Notes under the pieces: model-generated | Told to the model about the DNA's origin: nothing | What the model saw: only the letters and a program-made list of their open reading frames with translations | The model's database searches: none | Shown here: piece by piece, positions 41,855 to 53,124 of the stretch | Layout: each line of letters opens with the position of its first letter | How positions within the stretch are numbered: position 1 is the stretch's first letter | Program-made: the position numbers and the translations under genes | Assembly: GCA_018806985.1 (NCBI GenBank) | Contig: JADANN010000349.1 | Span: 482,501 to 546,500 of the forward strand | Length of the DNA: 64,000 nucleotides | Reading direction: 5' to 3' | DNA from: Angiostrongylus vasorum | Lineage: Eukaryota; Nematoda; Chromadorea; Rhabditida; Metastrongylidae

Positions 41855-43455
41855 TACATTGGGTGCTTCCCTCTATGACTTCAAAAGATAAGACGACCGG
41901 TAAGAGGTCACAAAGTCTCGGGTTACGCAGGACGTCGTTGGAACCGGATCTGACAAATACGCGCACGACAAGCCATGGAGATTCTTTCTTAGCACACACG
42001 TGTAATGCCAGAAAATTCCAGACGTCAATCTTCACGCCCTTCTTGAAGCCGCAGGTCTCATCGATTTTTATGCGATCGCACTGCAAGAAACAAAAAACAA
42101 GAAAACCGACGTATGCCAACTAAACAATGAAACCTTTGTAATCTGCGAAGAAAAGGTCCCGTCACGAAATCTCGGCGGCATAGGCTTTGTCGTCCACCCG
42201 TCCGTTGTTCATCTGGTAGACTCGTATGAGATCCTCTCCCCTCGCATGACCATCTTCCGTCTTCAAATAACCGTCATTAGGAGGATCACTACCATCAATT
42301 GCTACTCGCCGACCGACGCAGCACGAATTAGATGCGTTCTGCCATCAGTTGGAGGAAGTTATCCGCAATAATAAAACGTATTATAAATTTGCTGTAGGAG
42401 ACATCAACGCTAGAAAAAGGGAAGGGGCACGAGAGCGGATACAGGATCGGAAATTTTGGATCACTTACTTGGATACTTGGACGCCCTGTCCTCACTGGTT
42501 GTGCAGGGCCCAGTATAATCTCCATTTTTTTCGGCGTTTTGCTGGTTTAGCCATTGTAATTCCTTAAAATCCCGAGGTCAACCAGACAAAAGTATGTCCA
42601 GGTCACAATAGGTACTCTCCGCCCTTGTGGCTCATAGGGAGACTTACCGCCTTGCGATTAGTTTGCTACCAGGACGGTGATGGATCCCGCTACTGGTTTA
42701 CTCCTAGCTGGGCTTCCTCATGGAAACGCCGAACTCCTTCTCAGTTTGGGAGACATTGCCAATGCGATGAATACCCCTCGCAGCCCAACACCTAGGAACA
42801 CCTCCCAGCCACGATTGAAACTTTGGATTAGGAAAAAGAAATGAGTGTGGAAACCGTCTCGCGAGATTCCTGTATGCAGCACGTCTCTCCCATAGAAACT
42901 CGCTTTTCCAGGAGAAAAAAGCCGCTGCTAAACATGGGAGTCTCCTAACTGAACGACCCATGCAGAGATTCACCATATTCTGACAAATGGAAGATTGTGC
43001 CTATTTGACACATCAGAGGTCCCGTCATTCTGTACTGGTTCAGATTACCGCGTTCTTCGCGCGATGATTCGATTCAGCAGTAGGCTGGAAAGAATTTATG
43101 TCATCGACCACGAGGAAAAAAGTGTAGCTGTATACTACGAGAGTATTCTGAACGAAATCCTATCCAAATGTGCGGGCAGTTTAAGGAAGATCCGAGCAAA
43201 GACTACGATTAGTTTTCGAAGGACTCAAAAACTGCGCCTAAATCGCTTCAGTTTCCCAAGCAAGAAGACCGGATCGCATCTCCATTACCACTAAGGTGTT
43301 GCTCGAAAAGGGAAGGAAAATGAAGCTTGATCCTACTGCAACACGTTTAACACGGCTAGTAATAAACGCCAGCTGCAGTAGAACTTTGCATGAAGAGCAA
43401 TATTGGTACAGGCAAAAAAATACTGAAAGCAGCAGAGAAAGAAGCAGTCCGAAAA
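41855..43455 (+). mobile_element. RTE-type LINE, family RTE-B: endonuclease and linker, split by SINE-B
   Basis: Reads LAHTCNAR, then [13 protein letters not shown] (catalytic Glu region, 42070-42100), [26 protein letters not shown] and VGDINA near 42395. A SINE-B in reverse orientation interrupts at about 42464-42823. The frame then resumes with ECGNRLARFLYAARLSHR, HAEIHHILTN, VPSFCTGSDYRVLRA and the linker DPTATRLTRLVIN. This is the usual order of an RTE endonuclease, including the SDH-like SDY near the end. Stops and shifts show it is dead. Sequence upstream to about 41550 may be its 5' part. Confidence 0.8.
42464..42823 (-). mobile_element. SINE-B, reverse, inside an RTE-B endonuclease ORF
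   Basis: Reads in reverse from CTTACTTGGATACTTGGACG to CACCTCCCAGCCACGA. RTE-B coding sequence stops at its left edge and resumes at its right edge (AATGAGTGTGGAAACCG), giving a clean nested insertion. Confidence 0.75.
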
Positions 43456-43859
43456 GAATTCTTTCGGGTACAGTGTTCCGCTGTCATTCATTCAGAATTC
43501 ATTTCGGCTCCTTGTTTGTTCATTGTCCATATTTATCGATATTTCCAAAGACTCATAGAAACTTCAAAGATTCTGTCCTTCGCTTTTAAGCAAACCTGGC
43601 TTCGGCTCACGACGTTGCCCATCTCGTAGCACACGGTTGTCTTTCGGATCTCATGTGTCGTTACGCCGGCAGTGACTCGTCGCTCGACGTCTCCTAGTGA
43701 TCCTCCAAACGAGACCGCGCTCTGTCATCGAGATATTCACCGAGAGCCGAAGCATTGTCGTTGCCCATTATTTCGTCCTGAATTGAACCATTCTCTTCGA
43801 AAAATAGTTAAAAGGAGATCTTTTGAATTTTTTTTCTTTCTAATCACACTACTCGCTTT

Positions 43860-44215
43860 TTACATCTACTGTAGGTATCCTAACAGTTCTTGCATTCGAT
43901 TCATTTTCTCGCATCCATTACATACGAAGGCCTTCCATGTTTTGGGCGTGGTTTCCGTGACTGCTTGAGTATTATCATCCTTTTTTTATAACTTTTCTAG
44001 AATCCTGGTGGATCGATTTCCTCTGGAATCCTGGGAGAGACAGGCTAGATCGCTCCCAATTGGAATCCAGAGGGAAAACCTTTTTAAAAAACATGTCTGG
44101 CAACAAATTGACAAACCCGGAGCGACAAGAGGGTTGGTGATTCCGGTCCGAGTCCAACGAGCTAGGAAGTCGGAATGAACAGTACCACTTCACGGAATGA
44201 ATACCACTGCGCTAT
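43860..44215 (-). mobile_element. Repeat family C, copy 2
   Basis: TTCTCGCATCCATTACATAC, GAAGGCCTTCCATGTTTTGG, GGAATCCTGGGAGAGAC and TCGCTCCCAATTGGAAT are collinear with 7030-7390 at moderate identity. Confidence 0.5.
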
Positions 44216-44400
44216 GTGCATGCTAATAGAAAGAATGTAAAACAATGTCGTGCAAAAACAGAATTCTAATTTTAGCCAGACGTTGTAAATGGATGGAGTT
44301 TCGGAGAAATTAAAGCTCTGCATTACTTTCTAATAAGTAGTTACTGCGTCTGCTTTTACTTATCGTTTATCCCATAAATGACTATACTTTACCATTCCTT

Positions 44401-44448
44401 ATCGCACATTCATCACACGAAACTATCGCACATTCATCACACGAAACT
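44401..44448. repeat. Perfect 24-bp tandem duplication
   Basis: The unit ATCGCACATTCATCACACGA plus AACT occurs twice without a mismatch. Confidence 0.9.
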
Positions 44449-44814
44449 TCTCTTTTTATCAAGAAAACGACTAGTGAGATATCTAGAACAACAATTAAAT
44501 ATGGCACAATGTGGAATCACAGCAACAACAACAGCAAATTTAGCCCTCACCAATGATTGTAGGCTTTCTTTGGTTTATCCGTTGTTTTAAACGTTGTTCT
44601 TTTCTTCATTTCTCACAATAGGCTCACCACATTAAACATTCTCAGTGCGCTACGAAGCATCGATTGTGTGATGCTGTGCATCACAGACATTCCCATTCAT
44701 ACCGTATGGGCTGCAAGAACTTTTCTGTTAATAAAAAAAAGGACCGATTTCCTACAAACCTTGGCATAAATAACCGATATGTTTATTTATACGTCCTCTG
44801 CATGTTGGTCCATT

Positions 44815-44990
44815 CATTTCCATTCATTCATTTTTACTTGTTATTTTTTACTTCTGCCTATTTTTTTATCTCTTTATCTTTATTTGCCCATTTTCAAACA
44901 TCTGTTTTTTACTTATTTGTTTATTTTTTGTTTCCTTTTTATTCATATTTCTATTTTGTTCATCTTAATTTATCTTTTTCCTCCCAAAGA
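44815..44990. repeat. T-rich ATTT-type low-complexity tract, left of SINE-B
   Basis: Runs of TTTATTT and TTTCATTT units in a pyrimidine-rich strand. The same kind of tract continues right of the SINE-B. Confidence 0.8.
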
Positions 44991-44994
44991 TTAA

Positions 44995-45245
44995 CTGCCT
45001 CATCGTGGCTAGGAGGTGATCCTGGGTGTCGGACTGCGATGTTCAGCGGAAGGATTCGTCTCCCCGGTAGGGTCTCTCAAGCTGAAAAGAAGTCTGACGA
45101 TCTGTGGCAGACTTTGGCCAGGCTGTCCTCGGGTTTCCAGGAAAACACAATAGCTTACCAGCAAATCTCCGAAAAAATGGTGATTATGTTTGGCCCGCAC
45201 AACTAGTGAGGACGGGCCGTTCAAGTACCAAGTCAAGTAAGTAAC
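44995..45245 (+). mobile_element. SINE-B with internal deletion, inside T-rich low-complexity DNA
   Basis: The head (CGTGGCTAGGAGGTG, GGATTCGTCTCCCC) is followed after a deletion by GGCAGACTTTGGCCAGGC and GAGGACGGGCCGTTCAAG. TTTAT-type repeats lie on both sides, so it inserted within or seeded such a tract. Confidence 0.65.
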
Positions 45246-45690
45246 TAATTTATCTTTTTTCTTTCTCATTCTTTATTTATTTTCATTTATTTCTGCTTGC
45301 TCTTTTAAATATCTTTATCTGTTTGTTTACTCAATTTTCATTTTTCTTACCTACTTTTTATTTAATCTTACTTATTTTTGTTCATTTTTATTTTAAAATC
45401 ATTTTTTTATTTTTTTGATTTTATTTATTTTTTCATTTACTTTCATTTACTTTATTTTTTTAATTTTTATTTGTATTTTGTTCTTTTTTGTCTATGATCT
45501 TTTTATTTATTTTTTATTTAATTATTTTTTACTTTTGTTCACTTCGGTTTATTTTTTAGTTACTTTCATTTAATCTTTTTCATCTGTTTATTTATTTCTT
45601 TATAACATTAAAAAAATAAATAAAACAAGTAAATAAATAAAAACAGAACGAAATAAATAAATAGAAAATAAGACAAGTAAATACATAGCT
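45246..45690. repeat. ATTT-type tract ending in its own inverted copy
   Basis: About 360 bp of TTTATTT-like repeats on the plus strand are followed from 45608 by about 80 bp of AAATAAATA and AAGTAAATA repeats, the complement of the first part, so the tract can fold on itself. Confidence 0.75.
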
Positions 45691-48600
45691 AGAAATAAGC
45701 AAATGAACTATTTCGCCTGTGGCTGCTCCGAAATGTGATGACTTAGCTCTAAGCTAAGTGGCTGTCGAACCCAAATATGAACATAGTTTAGTTACTGTCT
45801 CTGTTGCATGTCATATATGGCGTTATTTGTTCTTATTAGGTATTTATTGCATGCTCCACCTACTCACTCACTAGGAGGGCTGTTCTGAATCAAACAGTTC
45901 CATCTAGTAAATATAGAAAGCATGCCCGACTAGGCAGAGGTGATTATAGGAGCCCAGGTAGTATGTTAGTGCACCTGAAACGTTTTCGCTAAGGAGAATT
46001 ATGGTTAGCTCCATTTGTTGATGTGAATTTTAGGCAAGGTTTTTTAAACAAATTATCCATTTATTAACACTAGCTGCTTCAAACGCACTGCTTCATGACT
46101 CATATTTATGTGGTTAAATGTCTAGATTGCCTCTTCCTTTAAACTACTCGTTCTATGATAAACATGTCAACATTATTGCAAAAAAAAAGGTGCGCAGGTT
46201 CACCTCGTTTAACTCGAGGTAGCTCTTCAGGAGTGCATGCCGGGTTCACGTGTATGCTTTGCACATGGTTCATCTTAGCCTTCTTGCTTTAGATGTGTAG
46301 GTGTGTTCTATGATTTCCACAGAACTCGCTTCAGAAGGAATAGAAGAAATGTGCCCCTATACTTGCAGAAGGCCATCGATTCACTATCGATAGGACGTAT
46401 CAGTGACTTGATAGCACTGAAGAACACACATATAGCAAGAAAAATTGGCGCTACACCCACACATGGTCAAACCACTGAACGATCTGTTTATAGAACCTCC
46501 CCGATACGCCTGATGAAGACTGGAAGTGCTAGACGTGTGCCTTCAGAAAACTGCTCAGGGTTCATTTTTTAAGCTTCAGACAGGACTATAATTTCGCCTT
46601 GCAGACTTTACCAGGAAAACTGCTCTTCCAGAAAGAAGTTTTTAAGAGATACAAGTTAAATGCACTTATATATTAGAATGTTCTCCTTTCCTCTCTAAAT
46701 TTTGATTTCTAATGCTTTATAAACAACATAGAGGCTTGGTAAAATTTGGTGACTCCATATCACGAGCTCTGCGAAGACATGCGCCTTTATTATATGCGGT
46801 GGTAGTGGAAATTGTTCCAGTGCTGTAACGAAATCACGACATACTTCATTTCTTTGATAGCGCTACTTCTCCGTCACTCATGTTTAGCACCTTAACCGAG
46901 CTGATAGAAGTTGGACACTAAAAAGTGAAGTACTGACTTCAAAAACGTAGCAGAGATTTTCTTCTTTGTAGGTCTCCGTTGTTTATTTTTCTTACAGGTG
47001 ATGTATATCATATAAATGGAAAACTGCCGAGCAGCGATGTGGCAACTGAAAATGATGACAGATGGTAATCGTAACTGAGCTCTGTTTTTGCCGGCTGATT
47101 CGCGTACTCCCACTTGTGATGATTCCTGCAGAACAGCTACCACCTGGATCCCTTAAAGGACCAGAGGTAAAGCTGCTTGGTATAGTGTTTAGACACTAAG
47201 AAAGAACAAGAGTGAAACTTGTTTACTTTATACGGAAGGTGTCAAAAAGTGGAAGGAAGAAGACACAGACAGAAATCTATTTATTAAAACGGAAGGTAAT
47301 TGGCAGAAATAAGAATTTCGCGAACTTTATATTTGTCGCTAGAATGGTTGAATGGCAAGGAACGACGCATTTGGTTGGAGGGAAAACTGGAACGTACCTT
47401 TGGAGGAGCAACTGATGTAGAGGTAGGCCGCGAATGTGAAATTATAGTGGGCTGTGATTATCAGTGGTGTCTTTATTGACCGTGTTAGCCATCCAGAATC
47501 TTGTTAAACCAGACATAGTTGGCAAATCCCAAATAAGGCTTGTTTTTAAAACTAGAAGTTTTTTACTTGTTTTTGTTTGCTTTCATATGTTTCTATTTAT
47601 TTGTTTTTCATTTATTTACCTATTCCTATTCATTTATTTTCTGTTTTTTTCACACTATTTTTGAATTGTTACCTATATTTCCATTTTTTCCTTACTCGAC
47701 TGTTCCCTTATTTATTTTTTTAATTGATTTACTCTCTATTTATTTTTTTATTTGTTTATTTGTTGTTTATTTATTTATTTAACAATTGTTGAGTTACTAA
47801 AACATATCGTATTTTTTGGAAGAAACAGAGCGATTCGCTTATGGTGGTGGTGAGGGAGACGTCATTCTAATCAATGATGTCGAAGTGGTGCGATCCGAAG
47901 GGAACATAGGCGATAAATTCGCCCATGGAAACAAATTCTGGTGACAGCGGTGCGCCTGGACCAAATGACGACTCGCACGGTAATGGAACCCATCACCTAA
48001 ACAGTCGTCTATAAAGAAATACGAAGCCGATATTAAAGTGAATGCTGGATGCCAGATAACGAATCAAATGAAAAAGTGACAGGGTCCAGACAAGACCGTT
48101 GTGTATGAACAAAAAAAAATTACAGAATTAGCGAAATATTGCAAGCTTTGGATATAACACTTAGCGCACAAAAAAGCGGACCCACATTTATCTCAATTTG
48201 CCAATGTCGGTGAAGGCGGGTTACCTTGCGTAAAGGTGTATTATAATCATAATAATTGAAGAATTGAGAATTCAACTTATATATCACCTTAGTAGTGTTC
48301 CAAATCCAGGTACACGCGGTCTAGAAAACAAGAAAACTTGCAAAATCTTGCTTTGCGCAAGAACAAAGTGTGTCCAAATCGAATATGTGCATTCAGAAGC
48401 GTGAATTAACAAAGAGATAAAGAATGGAAGAATAAAGTTCTCAGCGCTGATTTATGTCTAGGTAATATTCTGTACACTCCACTCAATTTAGGATCGTAAA
48501 ATGAAATGCACACTCGAGGATGCCTTTGACAGCAAGTCAGTGTTTTCAATCTACCTCGGCTAGTCCAGTAGTTTATGATGCTTCGCTAGACCATGCCGCT

Positions 48601-48831
48601 GGAAGCGATTCACGACTATTTGCATAACAAAGCAGCACAAGCTAATGAACGGCACAATCTTAAAAATCGAGAAATTAAGGATTTCTAGAGAGGCCATTAA
48701 ACTGCTCATGAAGCGTTACTTGATGATCGAACTAAACAAGAAAAAAGCCATACAAACAGATGCCAGAAACTTCCTAGTGTTCCTATGGAGCCACTGCACA
48801 GGTTGATTGAATCTATGGAAGGTAAAGACAC
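45691..48831. other. Mostly unrecognised; possible isolated exons
   Basis: A plus-strand frame at 46303-46572 (89 codons, basic N-terminal half) and a minus-strand frame at 46990-47143 ending at a GTAAGA donor could be exons, but neither shows a domain. An ATTT tract fills 47560-47785. Confidence 0.3.
47560..47785. repeat. Second ATTT-type low-complexity tract
   Basis: TTTATTTG, TTCATTTATTTACC and TTTGTTTATTTGTTG units; no coding content. Confidence 0.8.
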
Positions 48832-48948
48832 CCAATGCACAAATATATTCGTGTCGCATCCTGTTGAAGCCGATGATTACGCCTCCATTGTCGTTTTGGA
48901 CAAATGTGGACGAATCACCGTCGAATTCAGTTGAATCAGAAGCATAAA
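48832..48948 (-). CDS. Weak candidate exon
   Basis: Between ATGCAG and a poor donor (GG/GTGTCT) the minus strand reads YASDSTEFDGDSSTFVQ and GGVIIGFNRMRHEYICALG. It would extend the candidate minus-strand gene. Another frame is also partly open, so support is weak. Confidence 0.25.
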
Positions 48949-49409
48949 CTGCATGTCCCAACTAGGTGCAGTCGCAGTCACCACACTGCTGCTTAGATTT
49001 TAAGTGTTCGAAATACTATGTAAACATATAAGTCTATCTTAAGCATAACTAACACAACACGAAACCCAAAAAAGATCCTTCTGCGATCAGAGATTTTCAC
49101 TCAGTAATAAGTTTGCGCACTGTTCCAACTGTGGTTAGTACAATTAAGTAGCTTTACAGTTATAAAATCTTTCAGAGCATTATACCATTCAATAATGTCT
49201 TGTGAGCCAAATTGGTGCGGAATTCAAATAAATGTTAGATATAATATATATTATATAAGTAGTGAATAATAAGGACATCAGAAAAACTAACTAGGAGTTT
49301 CCAGGAATAATTGGGAACATTAGCTTATTTCGCAAAATAATTTATTCCATTTCATATCCATGGGATTAAGGGCAGAACTGGATCTCTTTTGTTAAAATAT
49401 GCAACTCAC

Positions 49410-49647
49410 CAACGAACGAAAATCTCAGGACCTGCAGTATTTGACGCAAAGCGGAGGCAACGATTTCCGCAGGATCTACATTGTCCCCTATAAGCTGATA
49501 GAAAGCCGTCCAACAAACGGGGATATTTAACTGAGATTTTCGCAGACTTGATGTTCGACCGTATCCCGCACTCATCACCTCATTGACTGATACTTCACCA
49601 GTGCGAACCTTAATAGGAATAGTCAAGATAGGATTTAACAAAAGAAG
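49410..49647 (-). CDS. Candidate coding exon, same unrecognised gene
   Basis: The minus strand reads KVRTGEVSVNEVMSAGYGRT, then WTAFYQLIGDNVDPAEIV and ALRQILQVLRFSFVG, ending at a strong donor (TTGG/GTGAGT). Either of two acceptors (49648 GTTAG or 49609 TTAAG) could open it. Composition and length suggest real coding sequence. A further small exon at 49728-49778 (LTRAASASLDEFQER after ATTCCAG) probably belongs with it. Confidence 0.45.
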
Positions 49648-50547
49648 CTAACTCACTAAGAAATAGGTTAGTGAGACAAAAGAAAGTCGGGAATTTTTAG
49701 CAATTAGCAAATACCTTTAGCAACTACCCTTTCTTGGAACTCATCAAGTGATGCCGAGGCAGCTCTAGTCAAATCAGACTGGAATGATTACACCAATCTG
49801 TTCCAAATATGCTGAAAATGTGTTGAATCCTATAGTAACAATGATTTATCAATCCTAAAAAAAGAAATTCAGCTTCGTACTCTGCCGTTTCCATAAGTTC
49901 CTCTTTGCTCTTTTTTGAACGTTCCCATTTTTTCTGAGAGCCGGAATTTTTTCTAAGATATTTACGATTTGCACGGAATGCCTGCAGATTTCATGTGGAT
50001 GTCACTGTAATGGCGACGTGGAAACAATGTTGAAGCTTATTAATAACAACAGTGATGATACGTAGCTCTACAACTCCGATTGATTTTAGAGCTAGCCGAA
50101 CCGCATTATTTCCTTAAAATCTGACCTAAAAACCTTAACACAGTGTTACCATTTTAGTAAAGATGATGATGATTGATATATTAGAAGCAGAGTTTGTTGC
50201 TAATGGTTATTATGGTCTCATTGGGGGACATCTATTGCGCAGCATATGTCGATGATGGTTTCTACTCCTTTAAAAACAAACAATCACCTAGTGCAAATCA
50301 CTACTCGTGAATTTTATAGTAACACAAGCCACCTTGGATCTTTCCAGTCTTGGAACCTCGGTTTTTCCGAGTGGACAAGCGTGAAGAAGTGTTAGACAAC
50401 CTGGGTACGGACGTTCTCGCTTCAGTGAATTAAAATATACCAATTTACAGGAATCAAACTCAGTAATTGGTCACTAACCACAACGATCGAGCGTCACTTC
50501 ATCTTCTGAAGTGTGAAACATGGCAGATCACACAGAACCACACTTAC

Positions 50548-50691
50548 ATGAATGCAATTCAAAACCGATGCACTAATCTGCACCTGATATCGGCTGAGAT
50601 GAGAGATCAACCGAATGGATTGTGAACAATGAGGGAAAAAATCCTGACCACTGGAATTAGCACCGTTCCCGACGTCCGATGATGAACCCAA
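50548..50691 (-). CDS. Candidate coding exon of an unrecognised minus-strand gene
   Basis: Exactly 48 codons between a good acceptor (CTTGTCAG) and a strong donor (GTAAGT), phase 0 at both ends and open throughout. The translation includes DVGNGANSSGQDFFPHC and IRLISHLSRYQVQISASVLN, of ordinary soluble-protein composition. No family recognised. The host gene would run right to left. Confidence 0.5.
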
Positions 50692-50954
50692 CTGACAAGG
50701 TCATGAAAGGGCCAATTGAAGTAGATACTCGGCATTCCTGCGCCCATTCGTTTTAATTGAACGATTGATCAGAGGTATCGTATGTTTTCCCTCAGCTACC
50801 CTACAGCCTTAAAACTGCGCTCTGTAGAACATTTCCATTACCTAAGGGGAAACGGTAGATACCACCCGAACATGTATATTGGTACCGGCTTTCTCCTTGT
50901 ACTTTATATCCCGGCGATTTATTCATATTTTTCATGTTTTTAACGAAACCCCTG

Positions 50955-51225
50955 TACAGCACAGTGGTCAGAGCTGCCCTGCCATAGACCTGCGGTCAAT
51001 CCCGCGACAAGGCTTACCAAGTCTTCTGCTTCTGCCGGTTCGGAAAATTGGTACGAGACCTATTGGGGAGGATAGTATCACTGACTCGACACATCGATAA
51101 GCCACTGAGAGTCATTCCACAGGTCAGATATGCATTCAGTCATCTCTAACAATGCTTGATGCAGTCGAATACTTGGTGCAACCTTCAGGGAATGATCAAC
51201 GCCGAGAATTCTGCCCTTTATGCCT
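50955..51225 (+). mobile_element. SINE-A
   Basis: CAGCACAGTGGTCAGAGC (box A) and GCGGTCAATCCCG (box B, GGTCAATCC) are followed by the body blocks ACATCGATAAGCCACTGAGA and AATGATCAACGCCGAGA. Confidence 0.68.
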
Positions 51226-51467
51226 TTATTGAAGATATATCTTGCAGATAACTAGTTGATAACATTTTTCTCGCATAAGCTGTAGCACCAGTGACAGCTC
51301 ACAACATGGCTAAAATGATTTGAACACAAATTTAAAGGATAGAAGGTGATAGATTGTAGATCGACAGCAGTGTAGATTGAAACGTTCATGCAAATAGTTT
51401 TCATGCAGACTGCACAAAGTTCACGTGAAAGGGTAATGTGCTTCTTTCACATTAATAAATATTGGGC

Positions 51468-51625
51468 CTAAATATTGTCTGAGATGCTGCGTGATAACGA
51501 TAACGTGGAGAGGCCTTGGGTGGTTCTCTGCACAAAAATACTCGTCGGCTTGACGTCAGGAACGATGTGGACAATTTCAGGTAGCAACTGCAAAGATGAC
51601 AAAATGTTCTGCGCTATGTGTCCTG
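51468..51625 (-). CDS. Candidate terminal coding exon, unrecognised
   Basis: After the acceptor GGTTTCTCAG the minus strand reads HIAQNILSSLQLLPEIVHIV, PDVKPTSIFVQRTTQGLS and SRSISDNI, then TAG. The frame is open further upstream to about 51660. If this is a terminal exon, the exons at 50548 and 49410 belong to another gene downstream, perhaps a co-oriented neighbour. Confidence 0.4.
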
Positions 51626-51997
51626 AGAAACCAAAATGAGTCAGCTGGTCCAAATAGGTCACTTATGAACCGAGCCGATGTTACTCTTTTTCACCCTCCT
51701 CGGTGTCGCTGAAAAAGGGTTCCTATACGTTTGATTTCGTTATCGAATTATAAACTGTTAGACGGGTGGAACTACGTCTAAATGAGTGCATAGTGGTAAT
51801 CCTAAAATAGTTCGTAAAAAAATTGAATTTAGTTGGTAACAAACTCACCGTTAATACCTGCAATCTCACTAAACACGAAACGGGCTTTATGCCAACCTCG
51901 GGCAGGAATAATAATATAGAAAACTATTGACTATTATTATGACGGTTTAATAAAAAATAGGTTCTCAAGATACTGAGAAATTAAAGCATTACCCTTG

Positions 51998-52095
51998 ACG
52001 AAGGACTGTGGGCATTGACTCTGGTAATCGGTTCTGAGGAAGACGAAGACGTCGAAACCTTAATCGAACTAATATTTGGTTAGAACCTCGCGTTA
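51998..52095 (+). mobile_element. 3' half of an H element
   Basis: GACTGTGGGCATTGACTC leads into GGTTCTGAGGAAGACGAAGA at 52021, CGTCGAAACCTTAATCGAAC and GAACCTCGCGTTAGC, the end module of the family. Confidence 0.5.
52021..52056 (+). ncRNA. Hammerhead-ribozyme-like motif, perfect helix II
   Basis: Core CUGAGGA (52025-52031) fits CUGANGA. Helix II pairs GACG (52033-52036) with CGUC (52041-52044) around an AAGA loop, then GAAA. Helix I has changed on both sides compared with 41061: GGUU pairs with AAUC. The helix III bases (ACCU) no longer pair well. Confidence 0.42.
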
Positions 52096-52144
52096 GCTTA
52101 TTAATAGAACAGGTGCATTTATCCTTGACAACTATTCGTGCAGA

Positions 52145-53124
52145 AAACCGTCTTTCAATTTTGATAGTTGACGTAGGTCGGAGCTTCGGACCCTTTTCTT
52201 ACTTGTGTGGAACCGGATACTCCTTACATCGTCCTTTCGACGGTACGTTCTACAGTGCCGAGTGACCCTTCATGCTGCTTATGTAGCCATCAAGTTTCTG
52301 ACCATATACGTTACGGCAGGTGGCACAGCGGGATCGAAAAATAATGAAGCTGCTCGTTTCCTTCTGCTCAACTCCGGAGCAAAGTCGTTCATCATGTTGA
52401 TTTCCTGATCTAGATAGATGTAACTGGAGCAATCGGAGACATTCGTTCCGTTGGGCGTGAATGGGGCATACGAAACCAATCCGTTTCTCATGAACATCGT
52501 TTTTGTGAGATTTAGTCGAAGACCAATCTTTCTACAGGCTTTATCAAAGTAGGCAAGCATACGTTCCGCTTGGCTAACGTTTGGTGCTATAAGAACGATG
52601 TCACCAGCAAAGCGAAAATGGTGTAATTGTCGACCATCGGATTTCTCTCCAATGTTTTCTCATTCCAGTGTTGGCATGACGTTCTAGAGGGTGGTCATAA
52701 ATTTTTTTGGCGAGATGGTATCGCCTTACCTAACTCTCTTCGACGTCGGTGTTAATATCGTTATAGAATTGTGATAGCTTGGTTGTGGAATTTTCCTGCA
52801 GTTCACGAATAATCTTTGTATACTGGGTATGAACTCCCTGACTGCCCAAAGCTTCAATGACTGTTGCTATCTCAACTGAGTCAAGAGTCTTCCTTAAATC
52901 GCTGAAGGTGAGACAAGCAATCTTTTTGGTCTTTGTACTCTTCACGATACTACAATGACTTCGTTATCGTGTGGATATACTCCATCGTACTGAATCCTTT
53001 TTTAAATGCAAGTTGCTCACATGGCTGTCTTTCGTCCAGCGTTCTGTCAATCCTTCTTAGAACGACACGAGTGAAAAGTTTATAGACGACATTCAGCAAG
53101 CAAATTGGATGATACTTGCCGATA
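52145..53124 (-). mobile_element. RTE-A fragment, RT domain, reverse orientation
   Basis: Read on the minus strand it gives RPICLL-type start, [52 protein letters not shown] (partial), [11 protein letters not shown] and INMMNDFAPELSRRKRA, all matching the RT and thumb of the copy at 9840-10790. Frames shift several times. It abuts a plus-strand RTE-B fragment at about 53125. Confidence 0.8.

Noticed and set aside
44401..44448. Start of a CRISPR-like or satellite array
   Set aside because: Only two direct units with no spacers; a simple local duplication in a eukaryotic genome.
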